A DNA stretch of 64,000 bases from the NCBI GenBank assembly GCA_009760885.1, contig CM019707.1, positions 33,960,645-34,024,644 on the forward strand, written 5' to 3'. The stretch is from Achatina immaculata (Eukaryota; Mollusca; Gastropoda; Stylommatophora; Achatinidae). Positions 22,810-35,992 of this stretch are shown one piece after another. The position numbers and the translations under genes were made by a program. Position 1 is the stretch's first letter; each line of letters starts with the position of its first letter. The notes beneath the pieces were generated by a model. That model worked only from the letters and a program-made list of their open reading frames with translations, was not told the DNA's origin and searched no databases.

Positions 22810-25800
22810 ATCTCTGGCTTATTCTCATTCATTATTCATTCTATATTTAACATTCTGTCATCTCTCTATTCTCTCAAACTTCAGCACTGTTTCGCAATGT
22901 TTGTGTGTGTTTGTGTGTGTGTTCGTGTGTGTATTTAAATGTTAAGACATTAATGTGTCGTTCTCATTCATCCCAGAGCCCCCGATTTACGAGGATTCGG
23001 AAATAGCATCATTTTTTTAATGCACACATGTACACCACTATGACACAAGCACACACACGCACACGCATACACACACGCACACACACATACACACGCACAG
23101 ACGTACACACACTCACACACAAAATTGTTTGTAGACTTCTCGGTGGTGTAGTGGTTAGCGTACACGCTTGCTGGTCAGAAGGCTCACACTTTTATCGGAA
23201 TTTCAACTAGCACTCGGGTTCACCCAGCCTGGAAAATAGGTACCTAACTCTTCCCTAGCTAAACAAAGGTAGCAAGGACGGGTTCCGGGAACCCCCACCC
23301 CAAAATGTTGCAGCGACCTAGAAATGTGAAGGCAGTAACACTTCACACCCGCTACGGCATGCAAATGCTACGTAGCGCAGGTAGATACTTCCAAAGACGT
23401 ACTCACTCTCGTCACTACCAAACCGCTCAACTCCTGGTCCAAGTGTTAGATGCCCGGTGTGTGACATTTAAACAATACCTATCCTCATTTGACGCCCTCA
23501 GGGGCAATAACTAAGTTAATTGATGCGACCTAATGGGAGATAACAACATCCTGTTTACATGCAGAAAATGTTGTCCAAGTTACCATTCAGAGAATGTGAA
23601 CTAGACCTGGAAATTGTAGATAGTGTTAGCGCGGGCTCGAACAGAGGTCAGGATTTACCTTACAGGCAAAGAAGGACATAGCAGACGTGATTTTGTTGAA
23701 AGGTCATGGGCAGGAATGTTCCAGTGAAGAACTGGGAGATCTGGCAACACACCTGGACCAAGATAAGGAGAAGTGAAGAAACGACAAAAGTCCTCGATAG
23801 TGAAAACCTGGGACGTTCTGCTGTTTCTGGCAGGCATGGGGACCTTAACTTGCCGGTGATGTGTGGAACTGGCCATGAATGAGAGCGAACTGATGTAATG
23901 AACCGATGCTGATGTGTACTGCCACCTGATCTATTCTATTTTGCAACGAAAACATCATAAAAAGGCTTTAAAAGTTTGAAAGGAATAAAAATAGGAGCCC
24001 GTAATATCAACGGAGTCCTAAAATGCTATATTGAACCTATCTTGTTATATGGAAGTGAATCATGGACAATAGGCAAGTCTGCACAAAAATCATTGGAAGC
24101 AGCAGAAATATGGTTTATTAGAAGAATATTGCGAATTCCCTGGACAGCAAAAATAACTAATGAAGAATGTATGAGAAGAGCTGAAGAGACAAAAAAACCT
24201 TGTCAAAAAGATAAGAGAGAGACAATGTACTTTCATAGTACATGCAATGAGAAGAGGGGGCACTGAAAATATTATAACAACAGGAAAAATAGAAGGAAGA
24301 AGATCAAGAGGAAGACCAAGAGAAATGATACTGGACAGTCTGACGGGATAGTGTGAGAGGAGATCACCAACTGAGCTGATGGCCTGCATGAAGGATCGTG
24401 TACTCTGGGGAAGCATAATAGCCAACGCCAGTCGGCACGGCATCTGATGATGATGATGAATATCAAGGGCGGGAATAACAGCGTTCTAACAGCAGACAGT
24501 GAAAGCAGTTTGCAGAAATAGGTTTACTGAAGGGAGCAATAAAAAGGTTTACAGCTAAAAAGTAACAAAACAGAAACAATGGAAATATAAAAAAAGAATA
24601 AATATACCAAAGTACAGGAGCATTTCAAACAGGGAGACACAAGTAAATAAATTCAGTTACCTCTTAACCTCTATCGCTCTTCAAAAAGTAAAACAAAGAA
24701 GCTGTGGAGAGAAACAGACAGAACTACAAAAATATGATTTTTAAGGGCATGCATCTTTCCCATCGCAACATATTCCTGTGAGACCTGGACACTTAACAAA
24801 ACAGCTGAGAAACACATAAATGCCTTTGAATGTAAATGTTACAGACGAGCTTTTCAAATATCATGGACACAAAAAGAACAAATATATCCATACTACAAGA
24901 ACTTAATGTCGTGGAAGGTTGGCTAGTAAAGAAGATTAAACAGAGAAAACGTAAATATTCTGGATCTGTTAAAAGTCACGATAATTTAGAGAAGACAGCC
25001 TTGGTAGGGTACATATTTGGAACAAGAAAGGGAGGAAGACCAAGGCGAAGACGGCTGCATTACATCATTGATAATCTGTAAATGGATGCATCAACAGCAG
25101 GGCATCTTGTTTACAAACGAGAGGCCTACAGGAGTGCTGTTAGGGAGGTAAAGTTCCGCAAGGGACATGCAAACGACTGACTGACTGACTGACTGACTGA
25201 CTGACTAACTTCTTAACAAGAATAACAGCTGGTAGCAAGTATACAAATGACGTCAAATCATGATTGGGTAAATTAAAAGCAGCTTTTTATGACATGAAGA
25301 AGATTTTAACAAAGGAAAGAATGTTACTAAAAGTTAGAAGTAGTGTACTAGAGTACAGCCAATATAGCTACTTGGTTGTAAAACTTGGACAGTTATCAAA
25401 TGATAAAAATTTAGAAGCAACAAAGATGCAAACAGAAACACAAAGGATTCTTTGAGATGTTTCAGAAAAACGAGAAAAAGTTAAAATGATATGAAAAAGA
25501 CAATCAAAATGTCTTGGATACGTTGTGAGAGAACAGAAGTTAGAGAAGCTAGCAATCACTGGAAAATTAAGGGGAAAATGAAGCAAGCCAGGTCAAGAGA
25601 AAGTGTCTCAGCGGAATGGTCACGTGGCATGGGAAAAGAAAGGTATCTGCAGTGAACGGAACCACCAAGGGTCGCATAAGATGGAGAAGCATTAGTTATA
25701 ACGCTTTTCAACGCAGTGTGTCGCATACTGTGTTTCAATACAAACGTAAAGACTGTCCTGCTATATGGCTCAGAGACATGGGTTATGATCAAGACAATAC

Positions 25801-28800
25801 AACACAGGATACAAACATTCATGAACTACTGCTTCAGGAGGATTTTAAACATCACATAGCAGAATAATATGTGGAACGAGGAGGTCTGGGAAAGGGCAGG
25901 ACAAGAACCTATGAACCTACAAATCATGTCTAGGAAATGGAGGTGGATTTGTCACACTCTGAGAAATCCCGGCACCAGCATAGCAAGACAGGCACTGACA
26001 TGGAATCCTCAAGGAAATAGAAAACGAGGAAGATCTAGACTTACTTGGAGAAGAGAAATGATGACGGTGCTCAGAGACAAGGGATACACATGGAAGGAAG
26101 CAGAGAATAATTCCAAGAACAGGGATGACTGGAGAGTTTTTATCTGTGGCCTATGCTCTCAAAGGAGTGAACGGTGATGATAATAATGTAATATATGTAT
26201 GCACGAAAATACTCACACACAGATTCATGTATGGGAACATTTTTAACTTACATAAGAAATATTCTGAGAGCATGGTCGTAAATTATCCACGCACACTATA
26301 CCTTGCATTCCATTTACGACGATTTCAAATACGATTCCCCCCACCCCCCATTCCCCCCCCCCCCAAAAAAAAAATGTTATCCAATCGTAAATGGAGGCCA
26401 CGATGCAACTCTTTTCTCAGCTTCAGCGACATTCACATTTCACCTCTGCAACCCCACGGTGCTAGTAACATTTTCTCTGTGCATTTCTCCGAGTTTCTCT
26501 TAGTTTCAATTTCTCTCTAAAACGAGAAACTACAAACCCCGGGTTTCTTGAATTCTCGCTCCGCTATAACGTAGTAGACGGTCAAAGGGAGGAAACTCAT
26601 GGAAAATATGGCAGGCCAGATGATCTGCTTTGCCAGATCTTTGTAGTAGAAAAGGCCGCTCGTCTGGTTGCCATCCACGGACCAGATGCTGGGCTCCACA
26701 GCAAGAAATACGCCAATCAGCGCCACAGCACAACAGACCAAGCGGCGTCTGCTGAAACCTAGAAACAGTCAAAAACAAAAACAAAAACAAACATGAACGA
26801 TAAAACTTAAGAATATGTGCCAGACAATGATCAAGTTTAGAGTTTCTTAGTTGAGCTTCGTCACAAAAGTGTGTGCTATCATAACTCTGATCAATATTAT
26901 CATAACTCTGATCGGTGGTATAAAAAAACCTGATCAATATTCTCATAACTCTGATCAATATTATCATAACTCTGATCAATATTCTCATAACTCTGATCAA
27001 TATCACTATAATTCTGATCAATATTATCATAACACTGATCAGTGCTGTCATAGATCTGACCAATATTATCATAACCTTTCAATATTGTCATAATTCTGAT
27101 CAGTGGTATAAAAATCTGATCAATATTATCATAACCTTTCAATATTGTCATAATTCTGATCAGTGGTATAAAAATCTGATCAATATTATCATAATTCTGA
27201 TCACTATTATCATAACTCTGATCAATATTATCATAACTCTGATCAATATTATCATAACTCTGATCAATATTATCATAACTCTGATCAGCGTAATCTTAAC
27301 TCTGATCAATATTATCATAACGCTGATCAATATTATCCTAATATTATCATAACTGAAATCATTCTTACCCTACTGTTATCATAACTCAGATAATTATTAT
27401 GCTTATACGATAATTATTATCCCTGTATTATCTTTATTCTCTTGGCATTGTCATAATTCTGATCATTATTATCCTACTGCTATCGTACCTGACCATTGTC
27501 ATCCTTATATTATTACATTATCACCATGTTTTCTTGATGTTTTCACCATGTTTTCTTGATGTTTTCACCATGTTTTCTTGATGTTTTCTTGATGTTTTCA
27601 CCAAATTCTCCATGTGTTTTCGCCCTGTTCTCTGGTTCTTGTCTGTTATAGATGTGGCTTGTTTCTTACCTTTCCTGAGAATGATAAGAGTGACAATCAC
27701 AGAGAAAGGAACAGCCACACCAGACAATCCAGCCTGTAGCCCTGTTGGTGTCTTGTATGGGTGGCTGTGAGAGATAAAAATCAGATACTTGTCACTTGTC
27801 AAAACAATATCACTTCCTTATCATTAGCTAATGTTAACACGGACTCCTACTTGATTTAACATCTATTACAAAATCCCTAGTCTGCTTTAACGACATAAAA
27901 TGCATCTCCACACAACTTCTCCAGAACTAGCCACATCCCCTTACACATATAGGAGTTTATTGTCATCTCATACATATAACACATATACGTAGAACTCTGC
28001 CTGCGTCGTCAGCACCAACATAAATGCGGTCATTAGTTGATCAAATGACACATCAACAGCAATATGACTCAAATGATGAAACATATCATAGCATTATCAA
28101 TCATGGTTGAAATTTGACACTGAACAGAAATACGCACGTGCGCACGCACGCACACATTTAGGAACGTATCAGTGTCTATAATCAACAATAAAGCAAATTA
28201 ATATATGAAAGCATACAATGATGAAAATTACACATCATGAATCATAATCTTAATGAGCAAAACATTTAACGCTTAACACTGAACACGGTTCACACTTACA
28301 AAATTCTACTTCCGATTCTCGAAAACTTACATCTAGAACTTACACAAACTTGAGGCTGTCTGGGCAATACCTTTGGTTCATAGCTCAACAAATCCATTTA
28401 ACCAACATCACCATATATATGAAAAGTGCAGTAGACACGTCCAGATATACCAACGACATCGGCTCCCCCAGAATACGTGTGCTGCCATGCCAAAAGTCTC
28501 GGACTGACTGGTCAAACAGCACATTATATCTACCTGCCCAACACATTATGTGACCAGGCAGACCCCAGAAAACCGCGAGGTAGGTTTACCCTTGACCTTT
28601 CAAACGGCCGACTTCGAAGAACCAAGCTCACCCCCCCCCCCTCCGTTACAACAGATAGAGGGACAGAGAGAGACAGTGACAGAAATAGACAGATAGAGGG
28701 AAAGAGAGAGACAGTGACAGAGAGAAAGATAGAATGACAGAGAGAAATAGTGACAGAGAGAAAGATAGAATGACAGAGAGAAATAGTGACAGAGAGAAAG

Positions 28801-31744
28801 ATAGAATGACAGAGAGAAATAGTGACAGAGAGAAAGATAGAATGACAGAGAGAAATAGTGACAGAGAACGAAAGAACGAACATACTTTATTTTCAAAGTG
28901 CACGCAGGCCTGTCTAACATTCTGCCCTTCATCATGCAACTTTTATTCAGTCATGTCATTCAGTATTTGTTAAGGAGCATAATAATCATGAAGACGCAAT
29001 TAAATGATTACATAAATAAATAATAAACTTATCTCTTGTCCGTACACTCTAATTTATGCAACAACATGAAATAAACTTGCATTCTTACATTCATTCAAAA
29101 CTAACAAATTTATAGAAAAGCAGTATAAAAAACTACAACAATCAAGCCATACTTTAAACTACTTTAGACTACGCTTGAAAAGGGGGGGGGGGGGGGGATA
29201 TAGTCCATATTAAACAGATGTTAAGAAAATTTGTAGTTACAAGAAATAATGTTACTAATAAGTTTTACATGACTTGGTAAGGCATTCCAAAGGTGGGCAG
29301 CTGAGTAAAAGAAGCTTTTTTAAACATGTCAAGCCTTGGTTTTGGGAGAATAAATTGCTTAAGCGAAGATTGTGTTTTGGGTTGGATTTGAACAACGACC
29401 ACAGATATAGCTTTGCATTATACGATAGAATTTTATGAATTAACTTGGCCTTGTTGAAAAGAAATTTTTTCTTGAGGGGTAGAATAAAAAGATGTTTGTC
29501 CTTATTTGTAATACTGCTGCGTGTTTGTCATTTATAAGTTTTACTGGTCGTTTTTGAACAGAGTAAAGTCTTTTCATGTTTGACATGGAACAATCATCCC
29601 AGACTGTGGAGCAGTAGTCCAAGTGTGCTTGTATCTATAATATGTAGTATATTTTTCTGGTTACTATGTCAAGACAATGTTTAACTTTAGTAAATTGGTA
29701 AACTTTTGGTGCAATGACTTTGGTAAATTGTCTACATGGGTCCAGCTGAGGTGGTGGTCTTCTTCTTCGTTCGCTTCTACTACCAAGACCGCCCCGTGAT
29801 CATACTAAATTTACTCCTGTGGGACCACAAGTGGTCCTGTGGTCTCCAATAGGACCACAAGAGCTCCAGAAGAGGACCACAAGATGTTCAGAGTATCGCG
29901 GGGATTGGGTTGGTATTCTTGGTGGGTCATAGAAGCTGGATTGCATGAAACTGTGGTTTTCGTTGCACTAGTTTAATTTAGAGTTGGACTTTCTCTCCGG
30001 AAAACCTCGACGTGGTTTGGATATCAGCATATACCCGCTGCGGGAGAGGTGATTGCCTATCCAGTCTAGAGTTTGACTTTCTCACCGGAACAGCTCGACG
30101 TGTTTAGATATCAGTATATCTCCGCCGGGTGAGAGATGGTTACCTATCTGGACTGCACTGGTCCAGTGTCTCCGACTTCAGCATTTTGTGGTCGTGGCGA
30201 CTAACTTTCCTAGTTGTGACCAGGACGGAGCTTTTGTCCAAGAGGACGAATCCTCACCACTAGTAAGCTTCACCCCTGGGTTAAGCTGGTTTAGGCATTT
30301 TATCCCAGTATGGGCGTGTTTAGAACGTGACCGACCTCTAGAGCGGAGGCACCGTGACATGAGTAGTCATCAAGTTTCACCCCTGGGTTAAGCTGGTTTA
30401 GGCATATTTCACCAGAAGAGGTGTATATCGGTCGTAGCTGCCCTCTAGAGCAGAGATGCCGTGGTATGAGTAGCTCTCGCCGCGAGACTACTGGAAATAT
30501 CGACCAAACTTCACTTTATCCTTTCCATCACTTTTTTCACAGCGGCGCCGCACAGCAACCCTAATCGTATTTTCGCATTTCCTTAATTGGCCGGGAGAAG
30601 TTTCACCCCATGCGCGGCAGCAGAAAAATTTCGCAGCAGTGTCTTAGTTTAACCCCTGGGTTAAGCCGGTTTAGGCAATCTGCCCCAGTATGAGTATATG
30701 TAGGATGTGGCCAGCCTCTAGAGCAGATGTGCCGTGATTTGAGTAGCTCTGACCTCGACACTACTGGTTGGTTCACTTAATCTTTTCCTTCACCTTTTCC
30801 ACGGCGGCCCCGCGCGGCAACTCTAAAAGCATTTTTCTTCAATGGCCGGAAGGAGTTTCACCCCACGCACGACAGTTGAATAATCTCTCCAGCAGCGGGT
30901 TTTCCTTCTCCTAGATGAGCTACCAACAAAGACTCTCATCTACCCGAAATGTCTGGTTTTAAGGCGCCAGATATTCACCTTTTGCCCCCAATCCTGTCAG
31001 TTTAAACAGTTCCGCCACGAGAAGGCCAGGAGCTGGACTTGACTGTCAAAGGCTGTTTGAGACGCACGCCTTGGAGATATTTAATTGTAGTGGAGAGCTT
31101 ATCCTCCACCCCACCTCCTGCTATAACAGGCCTTAGAACCATGTGGTGGTTAATCATGAGACCTAGAGTTTTATGTTCACTAACATTCTCTATCTGTGAA
31201 GTTCCAGCATGGAGATGTAGTGTTGTTGTTGGTGAATTTGTTAATTTCTGTCTTGTTGTAATGAGCATGGATTTTGTTTTGCTGGTGTTTATGAGCATTC
31301 TGTTGTTGTTGCTAAAGTTAATTAGACTGTTTATTTCAATTAGAAGAGTTGACTCAAGGTTAATACAGTCATTGTCACTAGTGTAAACTGTGCAGTCATC
31401 AGCAAAGCGGTCACACGCGCACACAATTTTTGGAGCCGCGCAATAAAAACACTGCTACTTTTATTTTCCAACTGCCAGATGTTACCCCGTGTGCTGTAAT
31501 TGCGATCATGAAAAATACAATGATGGTACATGTTTTTCTTTTACACCTTCTGGGATATGACTTTCGGATCGGATGTTTCAGCTTGTCTTTTATCTCGTAG
31601 TTTCGGTAGTTTCTGTAGCAGAATCTTGACGAGGCAAGTGGGCACACAGAGAATAGAGGGTAACTAAAATATACGGGCAGATGATTATCCACTGTTGAAA
31701 AGTACAGCAGGTCTGTCCTGTCATTAAATGTACGGGCTTTTACA

Positions 31745-31813
<69 letters not shown>

Positions 31814-34800
31814 TGTTACTACGCACATTTGCACACAATTTTTTTTGCATATGAACTGAATATTGTGCACACAACGGCAAAGCCTTAAAAGGAACATTGG
31901 CCAGAAGATGATTTTTTTAGATGAAGTGGAAGATCATTGATGTAGATGGTAAACAGAAGAGGGTCAAGAATAGATCCTTGTGGAACACTATTATCAACTA
32001 CAGATGAAGACAGACAGATAGAGGGACAGAGAGAGAGACAGATAGAGGGACAGACAGAGACAGAAAGAGTGACAGGTAGAGAGATAGAGGGACAGATAGA
32101 GAGAGAGGGACAGAGAGAGAGACAAAAAGAGGGACAGATAGAGAAAGATAGAGGGACAGATAAAGAGAGATAGAGGGACAGACAGAAAGAGGGACAGATA
32201 GAGTGAGATACAAGGACAGATAGAGAGAGAGGGACAGAGAGAGATAGAAAGAGGGACAGATAGAGAGAGAGGGACAGAGAGACACAGAAATAGGGACATA
32301 TAGAGGGACTCTCTGTGAGAGTCTGAAATAAGGACAAATAGAGAGACAGACAGAGGGACAGAAAGGGAGAGAGAGGGACAGAGTGAGACAGAAAGAGCGA
32401 CAGATAGAGAGAAATAATGACAGATAGAGAGAAATACAGGGACAGATAGAGAGAGGGACAGAAAGAGATAGAAAGAGGGACAGATAGAGATAGAGGGACA
32501 GATAGAGAGAGACAGAGAGAGACAGAAGAGGGACAGGTAGAGTGAAAGATGGGCAGATAGAGAGAGTGGGACAGAGAGAGACAGAAAGATTGACAGATAT
32601 AGAGAAATAGAGGGACAGATAGAGAGAGAGGGACAGAGGGATATAGATAGAGGGACAAATAGAGAGAGAAAGAGGGACAGATAGAGAGAGAGGGACAGAG
32701 GGATATAGATAGAGGGACAAATAGAGACAGAAAGAGGGACAGATAGAGAGATAGAGGGACAGAGAGAGACATAGAGGGACAAATAGAGACAGATGGAGGG
32801 AGAGACAGACAGACAGAGCGAGACTGTAGAGAGAGAGAGAGAGAGATAGAGACACCGAAACAGACAAAGACAGGATTGAAGACACAGACGGGAAATATGC
32901 ACAACAAAAAACATGAATTTTATTTAATATGCAATTTTCTGAAGCTATCCAAAGTCAGTTATTTATCTCGTGCACACGCCTGGTTGTTCTGGTGATAATG
33001 TAACTGGTAAAAGAAAGAGTAATAACAAATTAAGTTCAGGATTCATAAGTGCCACATGTCGTGGATATGAAAAAAAAAGAAAATAACTGAAAATAAAATA
33101 GTTTCATATCTTCATAAGTTGCATTAAAATGCTTGGGGAAAAAGCGCGCAAAGTTGTGCAGTTTATGTTCAATATACATCGCGTATTATCATCGCTGTTA
33201 GTGGAACATTGCGACCACATGGTCTAAACTGTAAACGAAACTTCAAAACACATTTGAGATGGCACTGGAAAGGCGTCTGTTACTATTCGCCTAGGTGGAA
33301 ATTATTATCTACGTTTGTTTAATTAAAACGTAGAGTTCTTAATAAGTGTACTTTACGTTGTTGTCAAATTTGGAGAATAAAGTTTCGAAGACACTGAATT
33401 TTAGTCGTCATCAGGGGGAAAAAAACCCTGTAAAATCTGGGTGGAAATTACAAAAAAGATAACTTTAGAATCCCTCATTCAGGTAGTAAAAAGTTTGTTA
33501 TGAAACGCTGAGAAAACTGAAGCTTTTCGATGAAGTAATTATAACATGATTCAAAAAAAGACAAAAAAAAAAAAAAGAAAGAAAGAAATGTCGAACAAAA
33601 TAAATCTAACACTTTAGCTGTAATCATAAACTTAAGTACCATCTTTACTGCTCCAGGTCAGTGGGAAGAGAATGATAGGAGAAAAAGAGCAAGGTAATGT
33701 TTTCATGTATAAGAGAACCAAAAACATATCACCACATGTTTCGTGCATACAAAAATCAGAAACAATCAATGTAGAAATAATCAGAGGTTCAATGAAAGAT
33801 CAACATAAAATTCGTCACCATCTGTCCAATTAATCCACGTTTTTCTCCATGAATACTTTACTTTTACATTTGTATAACTGATTACCCGGCGTTGCTCGGG
33901 AATTTATTAATTATTAACACTGCGGAGTGGATTTAAGATGGCCATGTTTCTCCCACTAACAACCTTTTGTTGCTTGTTCAAGGGTTGGTTCACTCAAGAA
34001 ATTATCTATTCTTGCTCCTGGAGGTGAAACTAAAAATGTTGTATATAATCAAATTTTGAGTTAAATTAATATTATATTGAATTTGTAAAAGACTTTACTC
34101 CATAATGTGTAGACTGCCCTTGTGACTTGTTGATCGTGATCGAGAACGCAAGTCTCACTGGAAATTGCAAACTCTTAAAGTTAAAAGGGAGATCGGCCAG
34201 AATGAGTGGTATCCGTGGGATAAAAACTGCTTCACCCACTCCTTGCCCTGTTAAGATAGTCGCTTCAACTACATTGCTCAGCATCTTCTGTGCCATTGCA
34301 CAGTTTTGGCAGGTCTATGTTCCGCAGTAAAATAGTTGGAGATCACACCCTAACTTACACCCCTCTCACCCCCATGCAGATAGAGGCTGAACTTGGACGT
34401 AAACGGCATTGGGATTGTCACTATTCATCTCAGCGACCCCGAAAGCTATGGATTCGACACTAATATCGGTCTTTTTCGATTACTTTTACATGTAACCCTC
34501 AACCCACCCCACCCCTCTCTCACCCCTATGCCGATGGCGGCTGACTGAGAGACCATCAAAATTATTTGGACTTCCCATCATCATCATCATCATAATCGTC
34601 ATCATCATCATCGCCTTTCACTCCTTTGAGAGCATAGGCCATGGATAAAGCCTATCCAGTCATCCCTGTTCTTGGAATTATTCTCTGCTTCCTTCTATGT
34701 GCGTCCCTTGTCTCTGAGCACTGTCATAATGTCTGTTCCCCAGTAAGTCTAGGTCTTCCTCGTTTTCTATTTCCTTGAGGATTCCATGTCAGTGCCTGTA

Positions 34801-35943
34801 CTGTCATGCTGGTATCGGGTTTCCTCAAGGTGTGGCGAATCCACTGGTTTTCCTCTTCGTGTTTGTGTAACACCCCAGTTTTTTACAAGGAACCAGTCGT
34901 TGGGCAACCTCCTTAGTCACCTCATACGACGGCTCAACCCAGGGGTGGAAGTCACTAGCGGCGAGGATTCTTCCTCCTGGACAAAAGCTCCATCCTGGTC
35001 ACAACTAGAAAGGGTAGCGGCCACGACCGCAAAATGCTGAAGTCGGAGACACTGGACCAGAGCAGTCTAGATAGACAACCACCTCTCACCCGGCGGGGAT
35101 GTTTGCGTATCCTAATCACGCTGAGGTTTTCCGGTGAGAAAGTCCAACTCTGAACTGGATGGGCAACCACCTCTCACCCGGCGGTGATACACGGGTATCT
35201 CACAACACGTCGAGGTTTTCCGGTGAGAAGGTCCAACTCTGGCCTGGGTGGGCTACCGCCTCTCACCCAGCGGGGATGCACTGATATCCTAAACACGTCG
35301 AGGTCTTCCGGTGAGAAAGTCCAACCCTAGACTAAACTGGTGCAATGAAAACCACGGTGTCACGCAATCCCGCTTCTGAAACTCACCAAGAATACAGGCT
35401 AAAGCCCTGCGATACTCTGAACCCCTTGTGGTCCTCTCGTGGATCTCGTGTGGTCCTTTCGGGGACCACACAGGAGACCACAGGACCTAACGAGGACCAC
35501 GGGCGTAAATTCAGTAGGATCACAGTGCGGTTTTGGTGGTAGAAGCGAACGAAGAAGAAGAAGAAGAATAAGAAGAAGAAGAAGAAGACCTCATACGACA
35601 TACGTGGAAGGTGGCAGTGGTCCTATTCTTTTCTCCCCAGACTTAGATCTGGGCCCCAGTAACTACATAGGACTTGCCATGGAAGGCTACAAATGATGAT
35701 CTTTGACTACAACCGCTCTATTTCATGATTATTTCCCTTAGACAGATCTTTTTTGCTTCTTGAATTTAGTGGATAGTATGTCACCCTCTTCCCATTCCAT
35801 CCTACGAGTGCTAGGGATATCATAGCCGCACCATATGTTTCCCCAGACTGTAAGTCATATATGTACCACGTTTGGTTGAAAATGCTTTAGTCATTTCAGG
35901 GTTTTGCTGGAACTTACACACACACCCACACACACGCATACAT

Positions 35944-35992
<49 letters not shown>

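Noticed and set aside
31885..32907. 340-, 306- and 295-codon Ser/Leu/Pro-rich open frames on the - strand
   Set aside because: They are three-frame translations of a purine-rich degenerate repeat with no stops by composition. The first one merely runs into the CR1-like RT fragment.
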